Shown one piece after another: positions 33,984 through 42,429 of a DNA stretch of 64,000 nucleotides (positions are counted from its first letter, which is position 1; the number at the start of each line of letters is the position of its first letter). The notes beneath the pieces were generated by a model. The model worked only from the letters and a program-made list of their open reading frames with translations, had not been told where the DNA came from and did not search any database. The translations under genes were made by a program, and so were the position numbers. Origin of the DNA: Prevotella sp. UBA2756 (GTDB lineage Bacteria > Bacteroidota > Bacteroidia > Bacteroidales > Bacteroidaceae); NCBI GenBank assembly GCA_002353205.1, contig DEJE01000049.1:31732-95731 (forward strand). The letters run 5' to 3'.

Positions 33984-34932
33984 CCTTCGCCGGGGTGTTG
34001 TCGTCTTTCACGATTTCTATCAGCTCAATCTTGAAGATGAGCATCGAGAACGGCTTGATGTCCTCGCCCGCACCGCGCTCGCCGTAGGCCTGCTCGTAGG
34101 GGATATACACCTCCCATGTGCTGCCCACGGGCATGTGGGTGAGCGCTGTCGTCCAGCCTTTGATGACTTGGTCGGCGCGGAACGTGGTCGGTTCGCCGCG
34201 TTTGTAGCTGCTGTCGAAGACCGTTCCGTCGACGGTGCGACCCTCGTAGTGCACGCGGACGCGGTCGTTCGATGTGGGCACTGCGCCGTTACCGGCCGTC
34301 AGGACCTTGTATTGCACGCCGCCGTCGAGCGTCTGCACGCCTTCACGGGTGGCGTTCTCGCGGAGGAACTTCTCGCCGGCCTCCTTGTTGGCGCCGTAGA
34401 GCTTGAACATCGAAGCCTGTTTCAGGCTCTTCATCTTCTGTTCGCCGAAGGCCGAAGCCGCCTCGGTGGTCATCATTCCGCTCTTGTTCAGTCCGTCTTT
34501 CATGCCCTGAAGCATCTTGCTGACAGACAGCGACTGCGTCTTGTCGTCTCCGAAGACTTCCTTTTCCAACTGCGGCACCATGCTGCGGGCCACCTGCATG
34601 CCAATCTGTATGCCGGCTTCGTGGGCATCTTCCTTGCTCTTCTCTTTCATGGCAGCACCCTCGTCGAGACCTTTGATGAAGTCGGCGAGGAACTGTTCCA
34701 AGTTCACGTTGCGCTGCGTCTTCAGATATTGTTCCAGTCCTTCGGCCTGAGCCAGTCCCATGGCGTAGGCCAGCGAGTCGATGTCGGAAAAGTTTTCCAT
34801 GCTTTTCTGAACTGTGGCTTTCTGTGTCTGCGTTGTTGCTGCGCGTTTCTTGTTGTTACCCTTCTGTGCTTGTGCAGGGGCAGCGAGGCACAGCAATGCG
34901 GTTGCGAGAACCGCCAATCTGATCTTTTTCAT
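33970..34932 (-). CDS. FKBP-type peptidyl-prolyl isomerase (Mip-like), exported
   Basis: A 320-residue protein with a signal peptide (MKKIRLAVLATALLCLAAPA, then QAQ). Residues about 45-200 form the helical dimerisation region of Mip/FkpA proteins (DSLAYAMGLAQAEGLEQYL), and the last ~110 residues are the FKBP domain (VRVHYEGRTVDGTVFDSSYK, VIKGWTTALTHMPVGSTWEV, YGERGAGEDIKPFSMLIFKI). It assists folding of exported proteins. Its promoter (34969-34976) belongs to the tandem promoter module. The downstream transporter gene overlaps it. Confidence 0.93.
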   Translation of the reverse strand: MKKIRLAVLATALLCLAAPAQAQKGNNKKRAATTQTQKATVQKSMENFSDIDSLAYAMGLAQAEGLEQYLKTQRNVNLEQFLADFIKGLDEGAAMKEKSKEDAHEAGIQIGMQVARSMVPQLEKEVFGDDKTQSLSVSKMLQGMKDGLNKSGMMTTEAASAFGEQKMKSLKQASMFKLYGANKEAGEKFLRENATREGVQTLDGGVQYKVLTAGNGAVPTSNDRVRVHYEGRTVDGTVFDSSYKRGEPTTFRADQVIKGWTTALTHMPVGSTWEVYIPYEQAYGERGAGEDIKPFSMLIFKIELIEIVKDDNTPAKDGKK

Positions 34933-34968
34933 GATGTGGTTTTCTGTTTATTTTCTTCTTTCACGCTG

Positions 34969-35124
34969 CAAAGTTACGGATAAGCGAGCGAAATGCAAAA
35001 GGAAAGCTTGCTTTTCTTTTCATTTCCGAGCGAAAGTAAGTTCGCGACTCCATTCGCAGAGTTACGGATAAGCGAGCGAAATGCAAAAGGAAAGCTTGCT
35101 TTTCTTTTCATTTCCGAGCGAAAG
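34969..35124 (-). promoter_or_regulatory. Tandem promoter module of the FKBP-BASS operon (two 65-bp repeats)
   Basis: Minus-strand -7 box TAACTTTG (34976-34969) with TTTG 19 nt upstream (34999-34996). A 65-bp sequence at 34972-35036 is repeated without change at 35060-35124; in the outer copy the -7 box is changed to TAACTCTG. Both copies contain the hairpin GAAATGCAAAAGGAAAGC / GCTTTTCTTTTCATTTC. Confidence 0.8.
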
Positions 35125-35168
35125 GAGTTCCTTGAGCGCAGCGATAAGCGAGCGAGAACAAGTTCCTT

Positions 35169-37850
35169 TCAACACCTCCTCATAAGGAAGAAGCGCTGGA
35201 TGGGGATGGTGAAAGGGGAAATCTGGGTTTGGAAGACGCGGCCCCACGGTGTGATCTTCTGCGGACTCCATGTGATGAACAACCGTCGGCGGGCGCGGCT
35301 CAGCGCCACATAGAAGCGTCGGCGCTCCTCATCCATGCGGCTGTTGTCTTGCCGGGCGAAGAATCCGGGGTAGTTGCTGTCGGTGCAGTCGAACAGAATG
35401 ACGTTGTCGAACTCCAGTCCCTTGGCCTTGTGGACGGTGCTGACGAAGACGCGTTCGCGCATACTGCTGCTTCCGCAGAGGTCGCTTTCCTTGTAGGTGT
35501 TGATGTCGGTGAGATGGTCCTGCAGCTGTTCGATGAGCGACATCTCGCCCGGCGTGATGACATCCTCGGCGAGGTAAGCCATCAGATAGGGCAGCTTCTC
35601 CACGGGCTTAGCCATCTTCGCTTCCACAAACTGGTGGTACGCGTAGGCCAGTTCGGTGACCAGGGCGGGCGGTTCGTCGCTGGGGAAGCGGCGGTAGAGC
35701 ATCGCTCTCGTGTGCTCGTAGACGGGCTGATAGGCAGCGCGGAACTTGCGGACGATGCGTTCGTGGCTGAGAATGAAGTTGCGTTGCTGCGGCAACAGAG
35801 GCAGCGTGTGGTCGTAGCACCAGCGCACGAGGCTCACCGTGGCCATGATGTCGTCGTCGGCGAGGTGCGAGTTCTGTCCTTCTAAGTGGAGAGCGGCGAG
35901 CAGATCCTTCAGCTTATGGCTCTTCAGACGGGGCTTGAGCAGGCGTATGACCTTCAACGAGTCGATACAGAAAGGGTGGCGTTGCCGCAGGTCGGACTGC
36001 TGGCAGCGCCGTTTCATGTTGTTATCGAGGATATGGTAGTCGAAACTGGCGTTGTGGGCCAGCAGGACGGCGCCGTCGGCATAGTCGAAGAACTGCCGGA
36101 ACGCCTCGTCGGGTGACAGATGTGGCCGATGGGCATACTCGGCGATGAGCGGATTGGCGATGTCGCCGAGCATGGAAGGAATCTCGCGCGTGGTCTCGAT
36201 GAACACGTTCAGCGGCTCTGCCACGGGCTGTCCGCCACGCAATCGGATGGCGGCTATCTGCACGATGTCGTCGTCGAAGATGCTCAGTCCCGTGGTCTCG
36301 GTGTCGAAGACGACGATGTCGCGCTGTTCGTAGACGTCGGCAAAGCGTTGCAGATAGGTGTCGGCAGGCGTCGGGAGACCTGTCGGCGAGGACGACGGTT
36401 GCAGGAAATCGGTGGGGGAGAGTCCGATGTTCATCATCTGGCGGACGAAGGAGCGTGCCGGTGCGTGGCTGTTGATGGCGCGCAGACCGACGAAGAGCCT
36501 CGACCACGCGATGAAATTGTGCTCGTTGAACACGACGTTCAGGTGGGCCAGCAGCAGTTTCACGTCGGGATCGGAGAACAAATCCTGTCCCGAAACCTTG
36601 AAATGCTGCACACCCATACCCTTCAGCGCGGAGCTCAGCTCGTCGGCCTCGGCGTTGAAACTGACGATGACAGCCGTCGTCTCGTCGCCATGGCTGGCGG
36701 AGAGGCGGCCCACCAGGCGTGCCACGTCGCTGCATTCGTCGACGTTGTTCTCGCTCATCAGGATCTGCAGGTCCTCAGGATCGTGGGGCACGTCGTTGTC
36801 GGTGCGTGGCAGCAGTGCGCGGTCGATGCCCAGAGCAATGTTGCCATACTCGTTGTAGATGTCGAGCAGGTAGCGCGGCGAGCGGTAGTTGTGGTACAGA
36901 CTGTGGATGTTCTCAGGCCGGCAGCGCTTGGCCAGCATGCTCAGCGTGTCCAACTTGGCTCCCATGAACGAGAAGATGGCCTGCTGGTTGTCGCCGAGAT
37001 ACATCACGGTGAAGTTATCCGTAGCCGTCAGCTTGTCGATAATGGCCAGTTGAAGCGGGTTGAGGTCCTGAATCTCGTCCACCTGAATCCACCTATATAT
37101 ATTAAATAGGGTGTCGGGAAGCTCGTAGACGCGCAACAGCAAGTCCTCGAAATCGAGCAGGTCGTGCTGTTCTTTGTAGCGTTCGTAGCGCTTGGCGGCC
37201 GACATGCGCAGCAGGAGCTCGCGCGTATCGTCGCGAACGGTCAGCTCTTTCAGCGTGCTGAGCTCGTCGGCATCGCGGTAGACGTCGGTGATCGACTGCC
37301 GTGTGAACGGCTTTCTGAGAATGTCGCACACGGCGCGGATGGTTTTCACTTCGAGCGATTCGGTGTGTACGATGAGCTCGCGTGCGTAGTTGCCGGCATA
37401 CTGGTGCATGAAGTGGCTGAGGTTCACAATGCTGCTGTAGCGGTGGCGCAGCTTGCTGTTGCCGCGCACCTTCAGTTCGTCCTCGCCCATGATGTCGGCC
37501 AGGATGCTGATGCTGTCGTCTTCGTCGATGATGGCCGACTCGGCGGGAATCAGTTCCTTCTCGAAGAGCATCTTGGAGCAGAAACGGTGGATGTTGCCCA
37601 CGTAGAGGCGGTCGATATCCTCGCGCGCAATGCCTTCCATCGAGCTGATGCGCTCTTTCATTCCGCGCGCAGCACGGTTGGTGAAGGTCAGGCAGAGCAT
37701 CTCGTCGAAGCCAATGCCCTCGGCGGCAGCATGGCGGATGCGCTCGGCCAGCACCTCGGTCTTGCCGCATCCGGGAGCAGCAAGCACCAGATGGTAGCCG
37801 CCCGAGGCAAGGATCACCTCCCGCTGGCGTTCATCGTATTGCTTTTTCAT
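35169..37850 (-). CDS. UvrD/Rep-type helicase with an inserted DEDDh 3'-5' exonuclease domain
   Basis: An 893-residue protein. Helicase motifs: LVLAAPGCGKT (Walker A, about 21-31), LTFTNRAARGMKERI, VDEIQDLNPLQ (Walker B), YLGDNQQAIFSFMGA, YHNYRSPRYLLD, then after the insert VSTVHKAKGLEFDNVILFDC and FYVALSRARRRLFITW. Inserted at about 513-690 is a DnaQ-like exonuclease: IVVFDTETTGL (first acidic pair), LLAHNASFDYHILD, and NSHLADDDIMATVSLV, supplying the DEDDh residues. The combination would unwind and trim DNA ends during repair. No nuclease partner gene is near. The small gene at 37889 is just upstream on the same strand. Confidence 0.93.
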   Translation of the reverse strand: MKKQYDERQREVILASGGYHLVLAAPGCGKTEVLAERIRHAAAEGIGFDEMLCLTFTNRAARGMKERISSMEGIAREDIDRLYVGNIHRFCSKMLFEKELIPAESAIIDEDDSISILADIMGEDELKVRGNSKLRHRYSSIVNLSHFMHQYAGNYARELIVHTESLEVKTIRAVCDILRKPFTRQSITDVYRDADELSTLKELTVRDDTRELLLRMSAAKRYERYKEQHDLLDFEDLLLRVYELPDTLFNIYRWIQVDEIQDLNPLQLAIIDKLTATDNFTVMYLGDNQQAIFSFMGAKLDTLSMLAKRCRPENIHSLYHNYRSPRYLLDIYNEYGNIALGIDRALLPRTDNDVPHDPEDLQILMSENNVDECSDVARLVGRLSASHGDETTAVIVSFNAEADELSSALKGMGVQHFKVSGQDLFSDPDVKLLLAHLNVVFNEHNFIAWSRLFVGLRAINSHAPARSFVRQMMNIGLSPTDFLQPSSSPTGLPTPADTYLQRFADVYEQRDIVVFDTETTGLSIFDDDIVQIAAIRLRGGQPVAEPLNVFIETTREIPSMLGDIANPLIAEYAHRPHLSPDEAFRQFFDYADGAVLLAHNASFDYHILDNNMKRRCQQSDLRQRHPFCIDSLKVIRLLKPRLKSHKLKDLLAALHLEGQNSHLADDDIMATVSLVRWCYDHTLPLLPQQRNFILSHERIVRKFRAAYQPVYEHTRAMLYRRFPSDEPPALVTELAYAYHQFVEAKMAKPVEKLPYLMAYLAEDVITPGEMSLIEQLQDHLTDINTYKESDLCGSSSMRERVFVSTVHKAKGLEFDNVILFDCTDSNYPGFFARQDNSRMDEERRRFYVALSRARRRLFITWSPQKITPWGRVFQTQISPFTIPIQRFFLMRRC

Positions 37851-37888
37851 CTGAATCGTCGTTCGTTTGAGGAGCGAAGAGTGGCGAA

Positions 37889-38071
37889 CTACCCTTCGTC
37901 CTCCGTCTCCTTCAGCTCATAGAATGGGTTCTTCACGTCTTCGGGAAAGTAGGCCTTCCCGTCGTCGTCAACCCATACGGCGATGCCGCATTGCACGGCG
38001 GGGTGGTCCATCGTGAGGTGGACGCGCTTCTCCACGCCTGTGATGATGTTTCGCATGATTGCTTTCTTCAT
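37889..38071 (-). CDS. Small conserved-looking hypothetical protein
   Basis: A 60-residue protein from the ATG at 38071 (MKKAIMRNIITGVEKRVHLT); an earlier ATG at 38104 is possible. The end is acidic (DVKNPFYELKETEDEG). No membrane helix or catalytic motif is visible. It lies 38 bp upstream of the helicase-exonuclease gene on the same strand. Function unknown. Confidence 0.55.
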   Translation of the reverse strand: MKKAIMRNIITGVEKRVHLTMDHPAVQCGIAVWVDDDGKAYFPEDVKNPFYELKETEDEG

Positions 38072-38159
38072 AATACTTCTCTTTTTTACGACAGTGATAC
38101 CCATTCCGCGTCACCGTACCACCGATTCGAATCAACTTCTTTGCTGCATGTTTCCAAAC

Positions 38160-38609
38160 TCAGAGTTGCGAGTGGTGGGGGATGTCTTCAAGGAAAGTGT
38201 AGGTGTGGTGTTCGTAGTCCATACGGCAGCAAACGTGCTGCAGGCCGTTCGACATCACCAGGTAATCCACGTGAAGCAGGAGGTTGTAGGCCGTGATCTG
38301 GTCGAAGACGCGCTGCGAAAGGGCTATCGTCGGCGCCTTGTACTCGATGATCATCAGCGGCTGCAGCTCCCTATTATATAATAAGGTGTCGCAACGCAGG
38401 TGCTTGTCGCCAATCTGAAGCTGCATCTCGTTGGCAAGCAGACCGGCTGGATAGCCCAGATGGCCGATGAGGTAGTGGACGAAATGCTGACGCACCCATT
38501 CCTCGGCTGTCAGAGCCACATACTTGCGCCGCAGGTCATCGAAAATAGCCAGACGGCCACCCTTCTCCCTGACCTTTATTTCGTAGCGTGGAAGGTTTAA
38601 TGCCTGCAT
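38160..38609 (-). CDS. Stand-alone HsdR N-terminal-like nuclease-fold protein
   Basis: A 149-residue protein with the type I restriction enzyme R-subunit N-terminal fold: LTAEEWVRQHFVHYLIG, GDKHLRCDTLLYN and PLMIIEYKAPTIALSQRV. D and ExK (Asp in RCDTLL, EYK) form the PD-(D/E)xK pattern. No hsdM or hsdS gene and no ATPase domain are nearby, so it is not part of a restriction system here. I recall the same arrangement, divergent from holA, in other Bacteroidota. It shares a symmetrical promoter with holA. Confidence 0.85.
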   Translation of the reverse strand: MQALNLPRYEIKVREKGGRLAIFDDLRRKYVALTAEEWVRQHFVHYLIGHLGYPAGLLANEMQLQIGDKHLRCDTLLYNRELQPLMIIEYKAPTIALSQRVFDQITAYNLLLHVDYLVMSNGLQHVCCRMDYEHHTYTFLEDIPHHSQL

Positions 38610-38635
38610 TTGTTTTGCTTTTTCCGTTTTTTACT

Positions 38636-38656
38636 GTAATTTTGCAGCAAAATTAC
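38636..38656. promoter_or_regulatory. Palindromic bidirectional promoter between HsdR_N-like gene and holA
   Basis: A perfect 21-bp palindrome GTAATTTTGC-A-GCAAAATTAC. Each half is a -7 box (TAATTTTG) for one direction. Both directions have TTTG upstream at 19 nt (plus, 38614-38617) and 20 nt (minus, 38679-38676). Each box ends 38-39 bp before its start codon. Confidence 0.8.
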
Positions 38657-38682
38657 GAATTTTATCCTTAACTCCCAAACTT

Positions 38683-39717
38683 ATGGCTGAAAAGAAAGCG
38701 ACTGGAACAACGTTCGATCAGGTGATGCGCGACCTCAAGGCTGGGCAGTTCGCACCGGTGTATGTGCTGATGGGCGACGAGTCTTACTACATCGACCAGA
38801 TCACCGACTACATCGCAGAGCATGCCTTGGGCGAGGCAGAGCGCGATTTCAACCAGACAGTCGTGTTCGGAGCCGACGTTACCAGCGCGCAGGTGGCCGA
38901 CATGGCGCGGCGCTATCCGATGATGGCCGAGCGACAGGTGGTGATCGTCAAGGAAGCGCAGAACATCAAGAACTGGGACCGGCTGGAGGCTTATCTCGAG
39001 AAACCGCAGCCCACAACCGTCCTCGTCGTTGCCCATAAGAACGGAACCGTCAGCGCCAAGAGCAAGATGGTGGCGCGTGCGCAGAAGGTGGGAGTCGTCT
39101 TCGAGAGCAAGAAGAAGCGCGACTACGAGCTGCCTCCCTTCATCGAAACCTATCTCAAGGCCAGGCAATGCACCATCGACAACAAGTCGGCACAGATGAT
39201 TGCAGAGCATATCGGAGCCGACCTCAGCCGTCTGACCTCCGAACTCGACAAGCTCGTGCTGTCCATGCCCGAGGCGGGGGATAGGAGAGTGACACCCGAA
39301 GTGGTGGAGCAGCAGATTGGCATCAGCAAGGATTTCAATGGCTTCGAACTGCGGAGTGCCATCGCCGAAAGGAATGTTTTGAAGGCAAACAGGATTCTGA
39401 AATATTTTGACAATAATCCAAAATCGGGAAGCGCCTTCATGCTTATACCGGTTTTGTTTTCTTATTTTCAAAATCTCATGCTTGCTTATTACGCGCCAAA
39501 TAAGAGCAACGAAAACGATGTCGCGCGCTGGCTTGATCTGCGTTCCGGATGGGCTGCCAGAGAATATATGCTCGGCATGAGAAATTATTCTGGAATGAAA
39601 GTGATGCAGATTATTGGCAAAATTCGCGAGGCTGATGCCAAAAGTAAGGGCCTTGACAACCCAAATACGCCCATCGGAGAGCTGTTGAAGGAGCTCGTTT
39701 TTTTCATTTTGCACTGA
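38683..39717 (+). CDS. holA: DNA polymerase III delta subunit
   Basis: A 344-residue protein. The N-terminal part has the clamp-loader delta fold: APVYVLMGDESYYIDQITDY and PMMAERQVVIVKEAQN, followed by the delta helical domain (SAQMIAEHIGADLSRLTSEL) and the C-terminal collar region (YSGMKVMQIIGKIREADAK). Delta opens the sliding clamp during loading. Length matches the family. Confidence 0.93.
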   Translation: MAEKKATGTTFDQVMRDLKAGQFAPVYVLMGDESYYIDQITDYIAEHALGEAERDFNQTVVFGADVTSAQVADMARRYPMMAERQVVIVKEAQNIKNWDRLEAYLEKPQPTTVLVVAHKNGTVSAKSKMVARAQKVGVVFESKKKRDYELPPFIETYLKARQCTIDNKSAQMIAEHIGADLSRLTSELDKLVLSMPEAGDRRVTPEVVEQQIGISKDFNGFELRSAIAERNVLKANRILKYFDNNPKSGSAFMLIPVLFSYFQNLMLAYYAPNKSNENDVARWLDLRSGWAAREYMLGMRNYSGMKVMQIIGKIREADAKSKGLDNPNTPIGELLKELVFFILH

Positions 39718-40494
39718 TTTTTCCACTTTTTTGAGCATTTTTTGAGCTAAAATTCCGATTTTTCATGACACGAAAAATCGGGGTTAAAGTGTTGTAGAAA
39801 GGCGATTTAGCTCAAAAAAAGTGCTCTGAGAATCGATTCTTTGAAAATTTTTGGGCGGCAGTTCAGAATTTTTTAACCACGCGAAATTTCGCCATTTTTC
39901 GACTTTCAGAATTTAATGTTAACGTTCTTTTGTGATTTTGATATGTGAATTTTAAAGTTTAAACTTTTAAATTCAAAATCAAATAACAAGCATTTAAATC
40001 CTTAAAATCGTCGAATTCTCCGCAATTTAAATATCAATATTTAAATATTCAAACTAAAACATTCTCATTTTAATACTGATATTGATATTTATACAATAAG
40101 GGAAAGTACATCGTAAATCACTCAAATTCAATATGTTATCTCTAAGTTAGAATAAAAAATAGCACCGATTTACCAGTTTCGACCACCTCTTTTGATGCAT
40201 AAAAGCCGATATTGTGCCATAGTGAACCGAAACAACATAAAAACAGTCAGTTATTTACCTAAAAGCCTTATAGAATCGCTTTGTTTCGCTTTTGTACTGA
40301 AAATTTTGGTTTTTAAATGTCGATTCCTTCCCTAATACCATTCATTTTTGTGATTTAAATATTTGAATTTCAAAATTCGTTCTTCTCATTTTAAAATTCT
40401 TTCCGAATTAGTTGCGGGTTTCAAATTTTTGTTTTACCTTTGTAAATCGAATGGAAAACGGCCGAAGAGGCCCCAAAATCACCCTACAAGTGCA
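39718..40494. other. AT-rich intergenic island with nested hairpins
   Basis: About 720 bp of strongly AT-rich DNA with no believable gene. A nested cruciform lies at the left: outer arms TTTTTTGAGCTAAA (39738-39751) and TTTAGCTCAAAAAA (39806-39819), inner arms CCGATTTTTC (39755-39764) and GAAAAATCGG (39772-39781). Several ATTTAAAT-type palindromes follow. The promoter TACCTTTG (40435-40442) for the XRE gene is at the right end. I found no DnaA-box cluster. Confidence 0.75.
40435..40442 (+). promoter_or_regulatory. -7 box of the XRE regulator promoter
   Basis: TACCTTTG preceded by T-rich sequence; the start codon is 53 bp downstream. Confidence 0.65.
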
Positions 40495-40959
40495 ATGAAG
40501 GACAGAATCAGACAGATTATGGAGGGTCAGCACATGACCCAAAAAACGTTCGCAAGTTTCATCGGTGTGTCCGAGGGATTGTTGAGTAGTGTCTTCAACG
40601 GACGTACTCGTCCTACCCTCAACATCGTCGAAGCCATCAAGAACAGCTTCCCTACCATCAACACCGAGTGGCTGATGTTCGGCAAGGGGCCGATGTTCTC
40701 CGACTCGAAGGATCAGGCCGAAGGTCAGGCCGCAGCTACAGTTGCCGGATCGAAGGAGGGCGAACTCAGTTTCTCAGGAGCTGATACGCTCCCCCAACCT
40801 GGTCGTCGCGATGCTGCTTATCAGCAGAGTGTAGGAAGCACACCCAATAATCCGACAAAATACGATGTGAAAATTTCTGACAAACCGCAGCGTCGTATCA
40901 CCGAAATCCGAGTCTTCTACGATGACCAGACGTGGGAGTCTTTCGTCCCCAAAAAGTAG
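40495..40959 (+). CDS. XRE-family helix-turn-helix regulator
   Basis: A 154-residue protein. The open frame could begin earlier, but the ATG at 40495 follows the promoter and starts a compact HTH (MKDRIRQIMEGQHMTQKTFA, SFIGVSEGLLSSVFNGRTRP, FPTINTEWLMFGKGPMF). The C-terminal ~85 residues are polar and Gln/Ala-rich, then RRITEIRVFYDDQTWESFVP, a short motif I recall in Bacteroidota regulators of this type. DNA target unknown; no phage genes are nearby. Confidence 0.85.
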   Translation: MKDRIRQIMEGQHMTQKTFASFIGVSEGLLSSVFNGRTRPTLNIVEAIKNSFPTINTEWLMFGKGPMFSDSKDQAEGQAAATVAGSKEGELSFSGADTLPQPGRRDAAYQQSVGSTPNNPTKYDVKISDKPQRRITEIRVFYDDQTWESFVPKK

Positions 40960-41402
40960 TTCTCGTTTTCACCTCCGCACGCTTATCTCCATGTCGGCAC
41001 GCTGGCCGTCGCCCCGCGAGTTCTCTGTGGAGACCCCATCCGCCTTTCAGAGTCATCACGGCATCCTTCAGCCACCACCCAAGCAACCTTCTGCCATCGC
41101 CCAAGCACCCTTCTGCCATCACCCAAGCACCCTTCTGCCATCACCCAAGCACCCTTTTGCCATCGCCCAAGCACCCTTCTGACGTCGCCAAGACATCCTT
41201 TTTGCATCGCCCAAGCACCCTTCTCGTTGTGCGGAAGCATTCATTTAGCAGTGCAAAACAATTTAAATTGCGGTGCGATTCAATTGATTTTGCCGAGCAA
41301 TTCAATTTGTTTTGCTGTGCAAATCAATTCGTTTTGCATCGTGACAGGATTCCTTTTCCAACGTGAAGTCATTCATGAAGCAACGCAAAGTGGCGTGTTT
41401 GG
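40960..41402. repeat. 22-bp-period tandem array (16 units, 41051-41402)
   Basis: The period is 22 bp from 41051 to 41402. Units 1-8 have the form CATCGCCCAAGCACCCTTCT plus GC; later units drift to GTGCAAATCAATTCGTTTTG with the same length. No spacer sequences intervene, so this is a minisatellite, not a CRISPR. 40960-41050 holds nothing I can name. Open frames across the array change reading phase each unit and are artefacts. Confidence 0.85.
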
Positions 41403-41429
41403 TATGATTGCATTTCTCTCGTTTTTCCG

Positions 41430-41593
41430 TACCTTTGGCTTCGCCGAAAGTACTTCGTCTCGGAAAAGCTCAAATAAAATTTGGCTTTTCACTCGACTTT
41501 CCGTACCTTTGGCTTTGCCGAAGGTACTCGCACTCGGAAATGAAAGAAAAGCAAGCTTTCCTTTTGCATTTCTCTCGTTTTTCCGTACCTTTG
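41430..41593 (+). promoter_or_regulatory. Triple tandem promoter module upstream of pyrK
   Basis: Three TACCTTTG boxes, at 41430-41437, 41504-41511 and 41586-41593, spaced 74 and 82 bp. Each has TTG or TTTG 19-20 nt upstream. The first two are followed by a GGCTT(C/T)GCCGAA hairpin. The region between the second and third contains the GAAATG / CATTTC palindrome seen in other copies. Confidence 0.82.
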
Positions 41594-41620
41594 CATCGAA
41601 AAACCTATGCAAAGAGTGAT

Positions 41621-42388
41621 ATGAAGAAATATGTTTCCGATCTGAAGGTGGCTTCGGCAGAGCGCATCCACGAGAAATATGTGCTGCTGAAGCTGACGCA
41701 GGACGTGACGCTGCCCGAGATGCTGCCCGGTCAGTTTGTCGAGGTGCGTGTCGACGATTCTCCCGCTACGTTCCTGCGCCGCCCCATTTCCATCAATTTC
41801 GTCGACCGCGACAGCAACCAGCTGTGGCTCCTCGTAGCAGCGGTAGGCGACGGCACGCGCCGTTTGGCCCGTCTGCAGGCCGGCGACACGCTGAACTGCG
41901 TGTTCCCGCTCGGCAATTCGTTTACCATGCCCGAGGCACAGAGGAAGGTGCTGCTCGTGGGCGGTGGCGTTGGTGTGGCACCCCTGCTTTATTTCGGTCA
42001 TCAGCTCAGGGGCCGCGGACAGGAACCGACGTTCCTGCTGGGTGCCCGTACGGCTTCCGACCTGCTCCTGCTCGACGAATTCAAGAAGTACGGGCGCGTG
42101 TGCGTGACGACGGAAGACGGCAGTGGTGGCGAGCGCGGCTTCGTTACCAATCATTCCGTCCTCCGCGACGAGACGTTCGACCAGATATCCACCTGTGGTC
42201 CCAAGCCGATGATGATGGCGGTGGCGCGGTATGCCCGTGAGAAGGGCATCTTCTGCGAGGCATCGCTCGAGAACCTGATGGCTTGCGGGCTCGGAGCCTG
42301 CCTCTGTTGCGTTGAGAAGACGACCGAGGGTAACCTGTGCGTGTGCAAGGAGGGGCCTGTCTTCGATGTGACGCGCCTGTTGTGGTAG
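41621..42388 (+). CDS. pyrK: Dihydroorotate dehydrogenase electron transfer subunit
   Basis: A 255-residue flavoprotein. The start at 41621 follows the third promoter box; the open frame extends upstream through promoter DNA only. It has the FAD-binding RRPISINFV region, a nucleotide-binding segment (VLLVGGGVGVAPLLYFGHQL) and a C-terminal [2Fe-2S] motif (CGLGACLCCVEKT, then CVCKEGPVFD). With pyrD it forms the heterotetrameric enzyme that passes electrons from dihydroorotate to NAD. pyrD follows by 41 bp. Confidence 0.93.
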   Translation: MKKYVSDLKVASAERIHEKYVLLKLTQDVTLPEMLPGQFVEVRVDDSPATFLRRPISINFVDRDSNQLWLLVAAVGDGTRRLARLQAGDTLNCVFPLGNSFTMPEAQRKVLLVGGGVGVAPLLYFGHQLRGRGQEPTFLLGARTASDLLLLDEFKKYGRVCVTTEDGSGGERGFVTNHSVLRDETFDQISTCGPKPMMMAVARYAREKGIFCEASLENLMACGLGACLCCVEKTTEGNLCVCKEGPVFDVTRLLW

Positions 42389-42429
42389 GCTTTTCGTAAT
42401 CATGAAGAAAAAGAAAAAAAAGACTGATC

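Noticed and set aside
38160..38609. Part of a restriction-modification system
   Set aside because: No methylase, specificity or translocase gene is present nearby.
39718..40434. Replication origin
   Set aside because: AT-rich, but I saw no DnaA-box cluster and no dnaA or related gene nearby.
40932..41366. Open frame across the 22-bp array
   Set aside because: The repeat period is not a multiple of three, so translation is a by-product of the repeat.
41051..41402. CRISPR array
   Set aside because: Repeats are head to tail with no spacers, period 22 bp, and no cas genes are nearby.
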